Assembly: GCF_900009145.1 (NCBI RefSeq)
Contig: NZ_LN889782.1
Span: 858,235-922,234 of the forward strand
Length of the DNA: 64,000 bases
Source of the DNA: Planktothrix tepida PCC 9214
GTDB lineage: Bacteria > Cyanobacteriota > Cyanobacteriia > Cyanobacteriales > Microcoleaceae
Direction: 5' to 3'
The notes beneath the pieces were generated by a model that saw only the letters and a program-made list of their open reading frames with translations, had not been told where the DNA came from and did not search any database. The translations under genes were made by a program, and so were the position numbers. Positions 51,253 through 60,088 of the stretch are shown here, piece after piece. Positions within the stretch are counted from its first letter, which is position 1. Every line of letters begins with the position of its first letter.

Positions 51253-52215
51253 ATGTCTGTATCTGCCCCGACTCGTACCGTCCGTATTGCTTCGCGCAAA
51301 AGCCAACTCGCCCTAGTACAAACCTATTGGGTACAAGGAGAACTTCAGAAACACTTCCCCGATATCACCTTTGAAGTGCAAACCATGTCCACCCAAGGCG
51401 ATAAAATCCTCGATGTCGCCCTAGCTAAAATTGGCGATAAGGGACTGTTTACCAAAGAATTAGAAGTAGGAATGCTCAACGGGGATAGCGATATTGCGGT
51501 TCACTCCCTCAAAGACTTACCGACTCGACTCCCTGAAGGATTAATGTTAGGCTGTGTCTCGGAACGCGAAGATCCCGCAGATGCCTTAGTGGTTCATGAA
51601 AAACACAAAGATAAACAACTGGAAACCCTTCCGGCGGGTGCTATTATTGGTACATCTTCCCTGAGACGTCTCGCCCAACTCAGACACCATTATCCCCATT
51701 TAGAATTTAAAGATATACGCGGCAACCTGAATACTCGTCTGCAAAAATTAGACGATGGAGAGTATGATGCTATTATTCTAGCGGTTGCTGGGTTAACTCG
51801 TTTGAATATGAGCGATCGCATTCATCAAGTCATCCCCTCGGAAATTTCACTCCACGCCGTCGGACAAGGCGCATTAGGAATAGAATGTCGGGAAGGAGAT
51901 GACGATATTCTTGAGATTATTAAAGTTCTTGAACACACTCCCACCGCCCAAAGATGTTATGCTGAACGGGCATTTTTGCGGGAATTGGAAGGGGGTTGTC
52001 AAGTTCCCATTGGCGTAAATACTGCTATTAATGGCGACCAACTGACCTTAACGGGAATGGTAGCAAGTCTGGATGGAAAACGCTTAATTAAAGATACCGT
52101 TACCGGAAATACAACGGATGCGGAAGAGTTAGGAATTCAACTCGCCCATAAACTCAAAGACCAAGGTGCTCAAGAGATATTAAACGAAATTTTTGCTGAA
52201 ATTCAGCGTAGTTAA
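51253..52215 (+). CDS. hemC: Hydroxymethylbilane synthase (porphobilinogen deaminase)
   Basis: Polymerises four porphobilinogen units into hydroxymethylbilane in tetrapyrrole synthesis, which feeds haem, chlorophyll and bilins. The N-terminal [65 protein letters not shown], and the dipyrromethane-binding Cys in [11 protein letters not shown] (about residue 255) are all present. A TTG at 51235 would add six residues; ATG 51253 fits the family. About 320 residues, normal length. Single gene with a long repeat-rich leader. Confidence 0.97.
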   Translation: MSVSAPTRTVRIASRKSQLALVQTYWVQGELQKHFPDITFEVQTMSTQGDKILDVALAKIGDKGLFTKELEVGMLNGDSDIAVHSLKDLPTRLPEGLMLGCVSEREDPADALVVHEKHKDKQLETLPAGAIIGTSSLRRLAQLRHHYPHLEFKDIRGNLNTRLQKLDDGEYDAIILAVAGLTRLNMSDRIHQVIPSEISLHAVGQGALGIECREGDDDILEIIKVLEHTPTAQRCYAERAFLRELEGGCQVPIGVNTAINGDQLTLTGMVASLDGKRLIKDTVTGNTTDAEELGIQLAHKLKDQGAQEILNEIFAEIQRS

Positions 52216-52290
52216 TTGACAAATAGGTTAGATATTGATAAGCATTGATATTTTTTGATCAATATCTAACCCTTACCCCCAACCCAAACC

Positions 52291-52956
52291 ATGCCAGAAT
52301 ATCCTGAAGCTTTTAAAACTGCCTTAAAATTTACGTTAAAATGGGAAGCTGGTGCTGGCGACCCTAGAGATTTAGCGGGTACAGTGAATTATGGGATTTC
52401 CCAAGCTACTTATGATACCTATTTGCGCGTTAAAAATTTAGCGTCTAAGTCGGTCTTACAAATTACCCAACCGGAAGTAGAAGCCGTTTATTATGAACAA
52501 TATTGGAAACCTTGTTTAGCCGATTCAATGGTGTTACCCTTAGCGGTAGCCCATTTTGATACAGCCGTTAATTTTAGTGTTAAAGGCAGTTTAGAATTTT
52601 TACAAGAAGCTATTGGTGGGTTAACCGTTGATGGAAATTTCGGCGCAAAATCAAAAGCAGCATTAGAAAACGCCAATAATTTACAAACCGCCCAACGCTA
52701 TTGTCAAAATCGAATTGATTATCGTTATCAACGAGTAAAAGCGAACCCCAGTCAAGAAGTTTTCTTAAATGGATGGTTACGACGAGATCAAGATTTATTG
52801 CTATATGTCAATGAATTAGGAGGTGTAACGACACCCAAACCAACGCCAACGCCAACACCAACACCTAAACCTGTTAGCCAAGCAGAAATTTTGAGTAAAA
52901 TAGAACAGGCTATCCAGTTATTACAAGAAGCCGTTGATTTACTCAAAAAACAATAA
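52291..52956 (+). CDS. GH108 N-acetylmuramidase-like lysozyme with linker and coiled coil
   Basis: 221 residues. The first 165 are a phage-type muramidase (GH108): FKTALKFTLKWEAGAGDPRD, with the catalytic Glu in KWEAG, then GTVNYGISQATYDTYLR, PLAVAHFDTAVNF and the peptidoglycan-binding DGNFGAKSKAAL. A Pro-Thr linker (about residues 182-195) leads to a helical C-terminus (SKIEQAIQLLQEAVDLLKKQ). No signal peptide is seen; release would need a holin or other route, but no phage gene is nearby. It may be a domesticated endolysin or part of an injection or lysis system. It is followed by the 52972-53010 hairpin. Confidence 0.8.
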   Translation: MPEYPEAFKTALKFTLKWEAGAGDPRDLAGTVNYGISQATYDTYLRVKNLASKSVLQITQPEVEAVYYEQYWKPCLADSMVLPLAVAHFDTAVNFSVKGSLEFLQEAIGGLTVDGNFGAKSKAALENANNLQTAQRYCQNRIDYRYQRVKANPSQEVFLNGWLRRDQDLLLYVNELGGVTTPKPTPTPTPTPKPVSQAEILSKIEQAIQLLQEAVDLLKKQ

Positions 52957-52971
52957 TTGTTATAGATTTTT

Positions 52972-53010
52972 TTAACGGTTAACTGTTAACAATTAAGGGT
53001 TAACCGTTAA
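52972..53010. terminator. 12-bp inverted repeat between convergent genes
   Basis: TTAACGGTTAAC (52972-52983) and GTTAACCGTTAA (52999-53010) are perfectly complementary with a 15-base loop. It lies 16 bp after the GH108 gene. No long U-tract follows, so a bidirectional terminator is only likely. The motif TTAACCGTTAATCGTTA also occurs at 4951-4967. Confidence 0.55.
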
Positions 53011-53034
53011 TCGTTAATATTCCATCCTTCAATA

Positions 53035-53108
53035 TTTGCTACAAGTAATTATCGGATAGCTAACCCCTTTTTTCCATCTCCTGTTCCCTGTTCCCTGTTC
53101 CCTGTTCC
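53035..53108. repeat. Dispersed repeat copy 2 with CTGTTCC heptamers
   Basis: Starts TTTGCTACAAGTAATTATCG like the 28227 copy and ends in four perfect CTGTTCC units (53081-53108). It follows the GH108 hairpin and precedes the stop of the convergent minus-strand gene. Confidence 0.75.
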
Positions 53109-53116
53109 CTATTTAT

Positions 53117-53674
53117 CTACTTAAAATCAGCTTTACATTGACTTAAAATGCGAGTGTCGTTTTCACTGACCGTTGGAATTCGATGAAACCCTTCTAAAAC
53201 AATATTGTTTTTCTCCGTTCCTTGACCTCCTGCCGCCGCAACAACAGCAGTATTGCTAAAACCAATATTATAAGAATAAGCTTCTTGACTGTAACTTTCA
53301 ATGATGTTTAAATTAAGTTGATTTCCTTGGGGAACTCCGGTAAAACAGTCAAAAGACGAGCGAGGCATATAAAACGCTCCCGTCACCTGACCTTGCTTTA
53401 CCTCAAACACCATATAAGCTTGTCCAATTTGTTCGGGTTGGGGAGACTGACCGTAGAGGTAAACCCCCTCTTCCAGAAAATGATGTTGAACAGTAGCCGT
53501 TTCTAAAGGAGTATTGTTAGGATTTTGTGAAATTAAAAGTGCCTGTGCTACGGGAATTTCCCCAAAACCCAGGAGTACACTCCAGGCTAAAGTGTTAACA
53601 AAAGGGGAAAGCCTGGTGAATGCCTTGTGAAACCGACCCCAGGATGCAATAGAATTGAGCAGTTGATCAAGCAT
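53117..53674 (-). CDS. Conserved cyanobacterial hypothetical protein, probably exported
   Basis: 185 residues. A hydrophobic N-terminal segment (LAWSVLLGFGEIPVAQA, residues 30-46) looks like a signal peptide ending in AQA, although it starts late. The mature part has YLYGQSPQPEQIGQAYMVFE and GAFYMPRSSFDCFTGVPQGN, a beta-rich pattern that recurs in cyanobacterial hypothetical proteins, and ends in ILSQCKADFK with a second Cys. I cannot assign a function. It lies on the minus strand, divergent from glgA, with about 234 bp between. Confidence 0.6.
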   Translation of the reverse strand: MLDQLLNSIASWGRFHKAFTRLSPFVNTLAWSVLLGFGEIPVAQALLISQNPNNTPLETATVQHHFLEEGVYLYGQSPQPEQIGQAYMVFEVKQGQVTGAFYMPRSSFDCFTGVPQGNQLNLNIIESYSQEAYSYNIGFSNTAVVAAAGGQGTEKNNIVLEGFHRIPTVSENDTRILSQCKADFK

Positions 53675-53908
53675 TTTTTGAATCTCCTGCGAAAGGCATC
53701 GACAACCGAGTATTTAGCTACAGCATGACTTGACTCGATTTCGGTGAGATTTATTCCTAATTCCAACATACAATATTCTCGGTACAGTGGACATCGCCTT
53801 TGGGACTCACTTCGATAGCGAATTCAACGAACTCGAATAAAGCGTTTAATCGGACACCGAGACAGGTATGATAACGTTACGGAGCAACTAAGGGAACGCA
53901 AAATTAAA

Positions 53909-55354
53909 ATGCGAATTCTATTTGTCGCCGCAGAAGCGGCACCTTTAGCGAAAGTTGGCGGGATGGGAGATGTGGTCGGTGCATTGCCGCAGGTATTGCG
54001 AGCAATGGGACACGATGTTCGCATCTTTATGCCCTATTATGGCTTCCTCCCTGATAAGATCAAAATCCCAAAAGATCCGATCTGGTGGGGAAATACCATG
54101 TACCAGCGTTTCGCGGTCTTTGAAACGGTATTTCCAAAAACTGATGTACCATTATATTTGTTTGGACATCCATCCTTTATGCCTCGTCGTGTGTACTACG
54201 GAGAGGATGAAGATTGGCGGTTCACCTTATTTTCCAGTGGCGCGGCTGAATTTGCGTGGAACTATTGGAAACCCCATATTATTCACTGCCACGACTGGCA
54301 TACGGGCATGATTCCAGTCTGGATGCACGAAACGCCAGATATTGCTACAGTCTTCACTATTCATAATTTAGCTTATCAAGGGCCTTGGCGTTGGTATTTG
54401 GAACGGATTACTTGGTGTCCTTGGTATATGCAGGGTCACAATACCATGGCGGCGGCGGTACAAGCTGCTGATGTCGTGACGACCGTTTCTCCGACTTACG
54501 CTCAACAAATTCAAACCGCAGCCTATGGGGAAAATTTAGAAGGGTTGCTATCGTATATCAGTGGCAAAATGACAGGGATTTTAAATGGAATTGATACGAA
54601 TTCCTATAACCCAGCCACTGACCCTTATATTCCTGAACGCTTTACGGCGGATAGCTTGGAAAATCGCCGCGTCAATAAAGTTGCAATTCAAGAAGAAGTG
54701 GGATTAGAAGTTAATTCTAATACGTTCTTAATGGGTATGGTAACGCGATTGGTAGAACAGAAAGGAATTGATCTGGTTATTCAAATTATGGATCAATTTT
54801 TATCTTATACCGATTGTCAATTGATTGTTTTGGGAACAGGCGATCGCTATTATGAAACCCAATTATGGCACATGGCTTCTCGTTATCCGGGTCGGATGAC
54901 AACACAATTATTGTTTAATGATGCCTTATCGCGGCGGATTTATGCGGGTTGTGATGCCTTTGTGATGCCGAGTCGTTTTGAACCTTGTGGTATTAGTCAA
55001 ATGTTGGCAATGCGTTACGGTTGTGTTCCCATTGTCCGACGCACTGGGGGTTTAGTGGATACGGTATCCTATAATGATCCGATTAATTATCAAGGAACAG
55101 GATACTGTTTTGATCGCTATGAACCCTTAGATTTTTATACCTCAATGGTTCGAGCTTCTGAAGCATTCCGGTTTAAAGATCAATGGCGCGAATTGCAACG
55201 TCGTGGCATGAGTCAAAACTTTAGTTGGGAAAATTCTGCTAGAGAATATATCCAACTCTATAGCAATTTGATGGATAACTATGGAGGTGTTCCGAATGAA
55301 TCAGAACCTGCTCCCCCACCCCAACCTCAACCCAGTTCTAGCGTTGTTGTTTAA
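53909..55354 (+). CDS. glgA: Glycogen synthase (ADP-glucose type)
   Basis: GT5 enzyme elongating glycogen with ADP-glucose. The 481-residue protein has the N-terminal ADP-glucose motif [20 protein letters not shown] near residue 16, [23 protein letters not shown], the linker [13 protein letters not shown] and the C-terminal donor site [20 protein letters not shown] followed by [11 protein letters not shown]. The end is a Pro-rich, unstructured tail. It is a cytoplasmic enzyme. A long hairpin terminator follows at 55371-55443. Start ATG 53909 is the conserved one ([12 protein letters not shown]). Confidence 0.97.
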   Translation: MRILFVAAEAAPLAKVGGMGDVVGALPQVLRAMGHDVRIFMPYYGFLPDKIKIPKDPIWWGNTMYQRFAVFETVFPKTDVPLYLFGHPSFMPRRVYYGEDEDWRFTLFSSGAAEFAWNYWKPHIIHCHDWHTGMIPVWMHETPDIATVFTIHNLAYQGPWRWYLERITWCPWYMQGHNTMAAAVQAADVVTTVSPTYAQQIQTAAYGENLEGLLSYISGKMTGILNGIDTNSYNPATDPYIPERFTADSLENRRVNKVAIQEEVGLEVNSNTFLMGMVTRLVEQKGIDLVIQIMDQFLSYTDCQLIVLGTGDRYYETQLWHMASRYPGRMTTQLLFNDALSRRIYAGCDAFVMPSRFEPCGISQMLAMRYGCVPIVRRTGGLVDTVSYNDPINYQGTGYCFDRYEPLDFYTSMVRASEAFRFKDQWRELQRRGMSQNFSWENSAREYIQLYSNLMDNYGGVPNESEPAPPPQPQPSSSVVV

Positions 55355-55370
55355 AGGTTGATGATTGAAT

Positions 55371-55443
55371 AAACCGGGTTTCTGGCTGTTATCTTATCTA
55401 AAACATGACCTTAAGATGAATCCTTTAGAAACCCGGTTTTTTT
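55371..55443 (+). terminator. Terminator of glgA (AAACCGGGTTTCT repeat)
   Basis: A perfect 13-bp stem AAACCGGGTTTCT (55371-55383) and AGAAACCCGGTTT (55427-55439), with a 43-base loop, followed by TTTTTTT. It fits an intrinsic terminator of glgA and overlaps the end of the convergent DUF1824 gene. The arms recur at 47788-47849. Confidence 0.8.
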
Positions 55444-55867
55444 AAGCAAATAAATCTAACGGAAAATGCCCGTATACTCCATTAATTCCATCTTCTTCCG
55501 TTGATTGAAATGAAATTAAAACCCCTCGATATTTGTCTAAATAAGAACTAAGATAAAATGTTTGATTGCGACCATTGAATTTTAAATAAACGGCTCCTTC
55601 CAGAGGTTCTAAAGGATTATCTTCAACATTTATAGAATATTCTAAAGCTTTTAAATACTGTTTTAATGTCGTTAATGCTTGTGCCATTGAATCCGCACAA
55701 ATTCCCAGCATTTGATAGTCAGATTCATGGGTTAGTAATAATAATGCTTGTTGAATTTTAGCGTTTTCTTCCTCCGAGATCGGGGAAATAACATCGTTAC
55801 AAATAAAGTCTTTTAAAAGGGCTTCAGCATCTTGCACCGTTAATGGCATTGGGCCTGGAGAAATCAT
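55442..55867 (-). CDS. DUF1824 family protein
   Basis: 141 residues of the cyanobacteria-specific DUF1824 family: AEALLKDFICNDVISPISEE, ESDYQMLGICADSMAQALTT, then LKFNGRNQTFYLSSYLDKYR and the C-terminal GVYGHFPLDLF. Function is not known. Start may be ATG 55867 or, better matching the family, Met7 at 55849 (MPLTVQDAE). It is convergent with glgA. Confidence 0.8.
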   Translation of the reverse strand: MISPGPMPLTVQDAEALLKDFICNDVISPISEEENAKIQQALLLLTHESDYQMLGICADSMAQALTTLKQYLKALEYSINVEDNPLEPLEGAVYLKFNGRNQTFYLSSYLDKYRGVLISFQSTEEDGINGVYGHFPLDLFA

Positions 55868-56131
55868 AATCAGGTGTCAGGAGATAAAAAACAGGAAAAA
55901 AATTGTATCATTAGCAATTGAGACTATTATCTATTATATCAGAATATTGATAGAATAAATGCCGAGATCATCAAAACATTAATGGTGGCTGTTTTATCTC
56001 CTATGTCATGCTATAATTATACCCCTGAATTTTTAAAGAACTCAGAGGTCTGTCATGTGTTAATCGTTTTAGCTTCATCCGCACTCGTGTCCCACGACTG
56101 ACCCGCTAGGGCAGCGTGGGATGAATTGCGG
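55868..56131. other. Intergenic region with IS end hairpin
   Basis: 264 bp. A hairpin at 56090-56121 (TCCCACG/CGTGGGA outer stem, CCC-GCTA-GGG inner) lies eleven bases after the stop of the tnpA gene and could be the right-end hairpin recognised by an IS200-type transposase. The rest is AT-rich with nothing recognised. Confidence 0.5.
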
Positions 56132-56557
56132 TCAGGGACTATCGGAACAATCAGGTTGATTTTGGTTCTCGATATACTGCCTTAGAGTCGAAATAGTTAT
56201 TCCACCGCAACTTGCAACAAAGTAAGAACCATTCCAAAAAACATCTTTCCAATAAAAAGAGCTTAAATAATCAGAGAATTCTTGCCGGAGTTTTCTGGAT
56301 GTCACAGATTTAAGATTGTTAACTAAATTACTCAAAGCAATATCTGGATGATATTGAAAAAGAAGGTGAACATGATCATCTTCACCATTAAATTCAATTA
56401 ATTTACAATCCCACTTTTGAAGTAATTCTTCAAGAATTTCATGCAACCGATTCAACATTTCAAGGGTAAAAACCCTCCGCCTGTATTTGGTCGTCAAAAC
56501 CAAGTGAACCTTGAGATCGCTAACAGATCTACCTTTGCTGACAAAATCATTTTTCAT
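56132..56557 (-). CDS. tnpA: IS200/IS605-type Y1 transposase TnpA
   Basis: 141 residues of the single-strand transposase family. HUH motif is in EDDHVHLLFQY near residue 67, and the catalytic Tyr in STLRQYIENQNQP near residue 127. LVLTTKYRRRVFTLEML is the family N-terminus. It cuts and joins hairpin-ended DNA in IS200-type elements. There is no tnpB. The ATG overlaps the stop codon of the upstream pentapeptide gene (ATGA), which is unusual for an IS with its own left end; the gene may have been captured or the element inserted at that point. The hairpin at 56090-56121 follows. Confidence 0.85.
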   Translation of the reverse strand: MKNDFVSKGRSVSDLKVHLVLTTKYRRRVFTLEMLNRLHEILEELLQKWDCKLIEFNGEDDHVHLLFQYHPDIALSNLVNNLKSVTSRKLRQEFSDYLSSFYWKDVFWNGSYFVASCGGITISTLRQYIENQNQPDCSDSP

Positions 56558-57303
56558 CGATAGCGTGCATATCGATCAAACGGTTGATTGTTTTTGGCAA
56601 CAGCACGTTCAGGATCTAAACCCGGCGGAAATTGAGTATTCTCGTTGTAAGTGGCTTGATAAAAATTGACGACTAAATTAGATTCTCGTGAACGAGAAGA
56701 TTCACATCTGAACTGGTATCTGTAGCTATTTTCGGGGTCTGTATAGCGGTCTGCGTAGGGATCTCTGTAACGATCTGCGTAGGGATCTCTGTAGCGATCT
56801 GCGTAGGGATCTGTGTTTATATTACAGACTATTAGCTCATCGCTATTTAAGTTAGCATCACTCAAGTTTGCCCCTTGAAAATTAATGAAATCATTTGTAT
56901 AGTGGTATCCACTCAGATTAGCATTTGTTAGATTCGCACCACTAAAGTCGGTATCAGAAAGGGATGTATCAGTTAAGTCGGATCCAGTTAAATTAGCATT
57001 GTTTAACTTGACACTGATCAGATCGGCATCATGGAGGTTAGTACCCGCTAAATTTGCTCCACTCAGGTCAGAGAAACGCAAAAAAACATCGGTTAGGTCT
57101 AAGCCACTCAAGTCGGCTCCTGTTAAGTCAATATCCTCACTTGCGCCTTCATAAGTAAATTTCCAATTATTCCATTGCTCAACACCGCTTTTGAGACGGT
57201 CAAGGTGGTTTTGGTTATAAGCCCAAGCATTACTAGAAAAGCTTGTTAGCGAGAGTAAAGTCACTAAACAAGCTGCTAGTAATGACATTATGAGTTTCTT
57301 CAT
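56554..57303 (-). CDS. Secreted pentapeptide-repeat protein
   Basis: 249 residues with a signal peptide (LIMSLLAACLVTLLSLTSFS, cleavage probably after AWA). Residues about 60-150 form pentapeptide repeats of the A(D/N)LXX type (TGADLSGLDLTDVFLRFSDL, SGANLAGTNLHDADLI), which fold as a right-handed quadrilateral beta helix. Then a 24-nucleotide tandem repeat encodes DPYADRYR three times (residues about 168-192). The C-terminal part is charged and ends FDRYARYR. Function unknown; many cyanobacterial relatives are periplasmic or thylakoid lumenal. Its stop overlaps the tnpA start. Confidence 0.82.
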   Translation of the reverse strand: MKKLIMSLLAACLVTLLSLTSFSSNAWAYNQNHLDRLKSGVEQWNNWKFTYEGASEDIDLTGADLSGLDLTDVFLRFSDLSGANLAGTNLHDADLISVKLNNANLTGSDLTDTSLSDTDFSGANLTNANLSGYHYTNDFINFQGANLSDANLNSDELIVCNINTDPYADRYRDPYADRYRDPYADRYTDPENSYRYQFRCESSRSRESNLVVNFYQATYNENTQFPPGLDPERAVAKNNQPFDRYARYR

Positions 57304-57397
57304 GGTTTGTCTGCTGTTTGAGGGTTAGGTGCAAGCTCAGGAGCCAGGAAACAGGAAAATATCTGCTTTGACTCTTGAGATTGCTTAAAATTCTAAC

Positions 57398-57748
57398 TCA
57401 ACTTACAGCGAGAACATCCTTTTGAGCCGAATGGTCGGATAATTTTAATATTTGCTTAACGCCCCACGATCGAGGTAAGGGGGAGTCACTACTTTCCTCA
57501 GTCTTCTGAATAGGGACTAACATCGAGTCCGTTGACCGGATGATCATTTCGCCCCGTCCTAGTGCCTCGCGCCATTGTCGTCCGATTTTCCAAGCATGGA
57601 ACTTGATCGCATTCCATCGAGGGTTAACGGGGTATCCCGCATACCCAGACCGTAAAGCTGGAATGCACAGATCATCAAGAGGAGTATAGACAAATACTCC
57701 TTCAGCTAATTGCACTTTTTTGAGTTGATTTTGATTTTGCTTGAACAT
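57398..57748 (-). CDS. Conserved hypothetical protein
   Basis: 116 residues from ATG 57748, which lies eight bases after an AGGGGG stretch; the frame also opens at GTG 57757. The core (SGYAGYPVNPRWNAIKFHAW then KIGRQWREALGRGEMIIRST) has the look of a conserved small protein family of cyanobacteria; I have no function for it. The GRQWREA segment suggests a nucleic-acid-binding surface. The C-terminus is low complexity. It stands upstream of the pentapeptide gene on the same strand, 94 bp away. Confidence 0.55.
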   Translation of the reverse strand: MFKQNQNQLKKVQLAEGVFVYTPLDDLCIPALRSGYAGYPVNPRWNAIKFHAWKIGRQWREALGRGEMIIRSTDSMLVPIQKTEESSDSPLPRSWGVKQILKLSDHSAQKDVLAVS

Positions 57749-58275
57749 GGACGTCACCCCCTTTTATGTTTTACAGTCGTTTGCTTGTGCAAATAGTCTG
57801 ATATTCCCCTTTACTGAAGTAAAGCGGTTTTGGGTTGATTAAAATCCCAGCAAAAGCACCCCTTTATTTTTGAGTGTTTCTACAAAATTTAATGATGCAA
57901 AAACATGACAAATAAAGGTAAGCAAAAGCTACCTAGAGGGTATGATCTCCCCAAGATTTACGGAGAATATTTGACTTAGAATTCGGGTATGTCTTACCCT
58001 ACTTTTGGAGAGAGTCAAAAAAATTTGACGTTTTGAACGTTGCTACGTCTTCAATGGCCGTTGACGATGGGTTTAAGGTAATCGTCAGCGATATATTTTT
58101 GCTAACCCAAGTTAACAAGGGAGTCTGAAAGGTCATCCCCCATACAGGGTATATCTATCTTCATCGCGCCGATGATGGATTCAGCGCTAACCCTGATTTT
58201 GTATCCTTGTGCGATACTTTTGAGTTCGATTACTACCCTGATTTTTGGGTTTAATACAGCACTCTGGAAATTCAA
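57749..58275. other. Intergenic region with degenerate reading frames
   Basis: About 527 bp from the 119-codon gene to the 3' end of the group II intron. On the plus strand two broken frames look coding: one with FDLEFGYVLPYFWRESKKFD then VDDGFKVIVSDIFLL, stopping at 58126, and the next with TGYIYLHRADDGFSANPDF, stopping at about 58252. They could be remnants of a gene, but nothing was recognised. Conserved promoter or RNA features were not seen. Confidence 0.3.
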
Positions 58276-58317
58276 TTAGGGGTCGATGAGGGCTTTGCAA
58301 CCTTTATCTCCCATTCA

Positions 58318-58351
58318 GAACCGTGCTTGCGACTTTCATCGCACACGGCTC
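58318..58351 (-). ncRNA. Group II intron domain V
   Basis: Minus strand: GAGCCGTGTGCGATG then AAAGTCGCAAGCACGGTTC. Stem arms GAGCCGTG/CACGGTTC with a GATGAAAGTC internal and terminal loop give the 34-base catalytic domain V with its GNRA-type tip. Position just after the RT frame agrees with intron layout. Confidence 0.9.
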
Positions 58352-58480
58352 CTAGTCTAGTTGCCTTCTGTCATCAGAACATCCGGTTTATGATTGAGTT
58401 GTAAGACCCATCAGTTGCCGTTTTAATATCGTGACAATGGCGATGCAATAGTTGTAGGTTCTTATATTCGTCTTTCCCGC

Positions 58481-60088
58481 CTAAAGTTGTGGGATGAATT
58501 GTGTCCCGATTTCTACAACATCCTCTGGGGTGAAATATTGGTTACAGAGATTGCATTTACCTTTTTGCTTTTTGAGCAATAATGCTACTCTTTTAGGGAC
58601 ATCATAGGATGTACCCATTCTTGTACTCCAGTACGTCCAGTTTCCGTCGTAGGGCGATGCTTCGGGTCTTACAGTTACATGACGGGTAATAGATGTTTCT
58701 GCATAGGTTAATAGTTTAAAACCATCTTGGGTTTCAAAATTCCACGCTCTATTACCGTTTTTCTTGAAATATTTACTCAATTTCTTGTAACTTGCCTTTC
58801 CGCATCTGTTAACTGTCCATGCTCTTAATCTTTGCCATGTTATGTAGTCTAAAAAGGAGAATACCTTTTTAGAGACAACCTTGGAATGGTAGTTACACCA
58901 TCCTTTGATTATTGGATTCAGGCGTTTGATTAGTGCGTATTGGGGTGCAGTTTTGTGTTTTTTAATCACTTCCTTTACCTTGTCCGCGTGAGCTTTAACT
59001 GCCTTTTCACTAGGTTTTATTAGGAGTTTAAACCCTAATAGTTTGTTTCCTCCTCCTACTTTACTCGCGTGGTGTTTACCCATCGGGTATTGTCGGAAGT
59101 TCCAACCTAGAAAATCAAATCCTGGTTTAACCACTTCCCCATTTACTTCGATTTCTCTTAGTGTATGACAAATTCGGGTTTTTGAGGGTTTTAGCTCTAA
59201 ACCTATAGGTTTTAACCATTCTTCTAGGGCAGTTTGGCACTGTTGAATGATTTTAAGTTGTGGACTGATTACAACAAAATCATCGGCATATCTTATGACT
59301 TGGGCTTGTACTGTATTCGTTTTCTTAGGAAAGAGGGTATTAATTAGCCTAATCATTCCATCCAGTGCAATGTTAGCAAGTAGAGGACTGATGACACCTC
59401 CTTGCGGTGTGCCTGTCACCGTTGTTTCAAATATGCCGTTATCCATCACTCCAGCTTTCAACCATTGCCTGATTTGGGCTTTTATTACTGATGGACAATC
59501 AATTTTTGACAGTAGGTATTCAGGGTTAATTTGGTCAAAACATTTTGAGATGTCAGCATCGAGAATATAGTATTCTTTTTTATTGATGCTTTGAAAGATT
59601 CTTGACATAGCATCATGGGCTGAACGTCCGGGTCTAAACCCGTAGCTTTCGCCCTCGAATCTGGCTTCCCATTGAGGTTCTAACGCCAATTTAACCAAGG
59701 CTTGCCTGACTCTATCGTTTATAGTTGGTATACCTAATGGGCGTTTTTCCCCGTTGGGTTTGGGTATCCATTTCCTTCGGAGTGGTTTGGCTTTTTGGTA
59801 TTTACTCAGGTTTTGGGCTAGTTCTATCCGTTGTTTGGGTGTAATAGATTTGATTCCATCAACCCCGGCTGTTCTCTTGCCTTGATTATCCTGAGTTACC
59901 TTTCTAATTGCTAGAAGTCTGGCATAATATGACTTGACTAGAAGTTTCTGAAGCTTTCGAGCCTTTGCATTTTGTCCCGATAATGATGCCTGGTAAATTC
60001 GTTTTTGTATCTTAAATACTACCCGTTGGACTTTCGCCCAATTAATAGAATTCCATGTACCCGTAGTCTTGGTTATACTCGTTTTCAC
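58481..60088 (-). CDS. Group II intron-encoded reverse transcriptase/maturase, HNH end frameshifted
   Basis: 535 residues. The RT domain has the family 0-7 blocks: AGVDGIKSIT, RRKWIPKPNGEKRPLGIPTI, DADISKCFDQI, TGTPQGGVISPLLANIALD and the active-site YADDF near residue 271. The maturase domain X (LIKRLNPIIKGWCNYHSKVV) follows at about residues 400-470. A C-terminal HNH nuclease begins KCNLCNQYFTPEDVVEI, then the frame is lost: a two-base insertion in ATCGGGACA ends the protein at 58481. The next frame reads TLGGKDEYKNLQLLHRHCHD and stops at TGA 58374-58376. The His expected in EIDHI is also Thr. RT and splicing functions look intact; DNA cleavage by HNH is likely lost. Confidence 0.92.
   Translation of the reverse strand: MKTSITKTTGTWNSINWAKVQRVVFKIQKRIYQASLSGQNAKARKLQKLLVKSYYARLLAIRKVTQDNQGKRTAGVDGIKSITPKQRIELAQNLSKYQKAKPLRRKWIPKPNGEKRPLGIPTINDRVRQALVKLALEPQWEARFEGESYGFRPGRSAHDAMSRIFQSINKKEYYILDADISKCFDQINPEYLLSKIDCPSVIKAQIRQWLKAGVMDNGIFETTVTGTPQGGVISPLLANIALDGMIRLINTLFPKKTNTVQAQVIRYADDFVVISPQLKIIQQCQTALEEWLKPIGLELKPSKTRICHTLREIEVNGEVVKPGFDFLGWNFRQYPMGKHHASKVGGGNKLLGFKLLIKPSEKAVKAHADKVKEVIKKHKTAPQYALIKRLNPIIKGWCNYHSKVVSKKVFSFLDYITWQRLRAWTVNRCGKASYKKLSKYFKKNGNRAWNFETQDGFKLLTYAETSITRHVTVRPEASPYDGNWTYWSTRMGTSYDVPKRVALLLKKQKGKCNLCNQYFTPEDVVEIGTQFIPQL

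Noticed and set aside
52291..52956. Prophage remnant around the lysozyme gene
   Set aside because: Flanking genes are hemC and conserved cyanobacterial genes; no phage structural, integrase or holin gene is present.
58481..60088. Diversity-generating or defence-type reverse transcriptase
   Set aside because: Maturase domain X, HNH remnant, GUGCG 5' end and domain V identify an ordinary group II intron.
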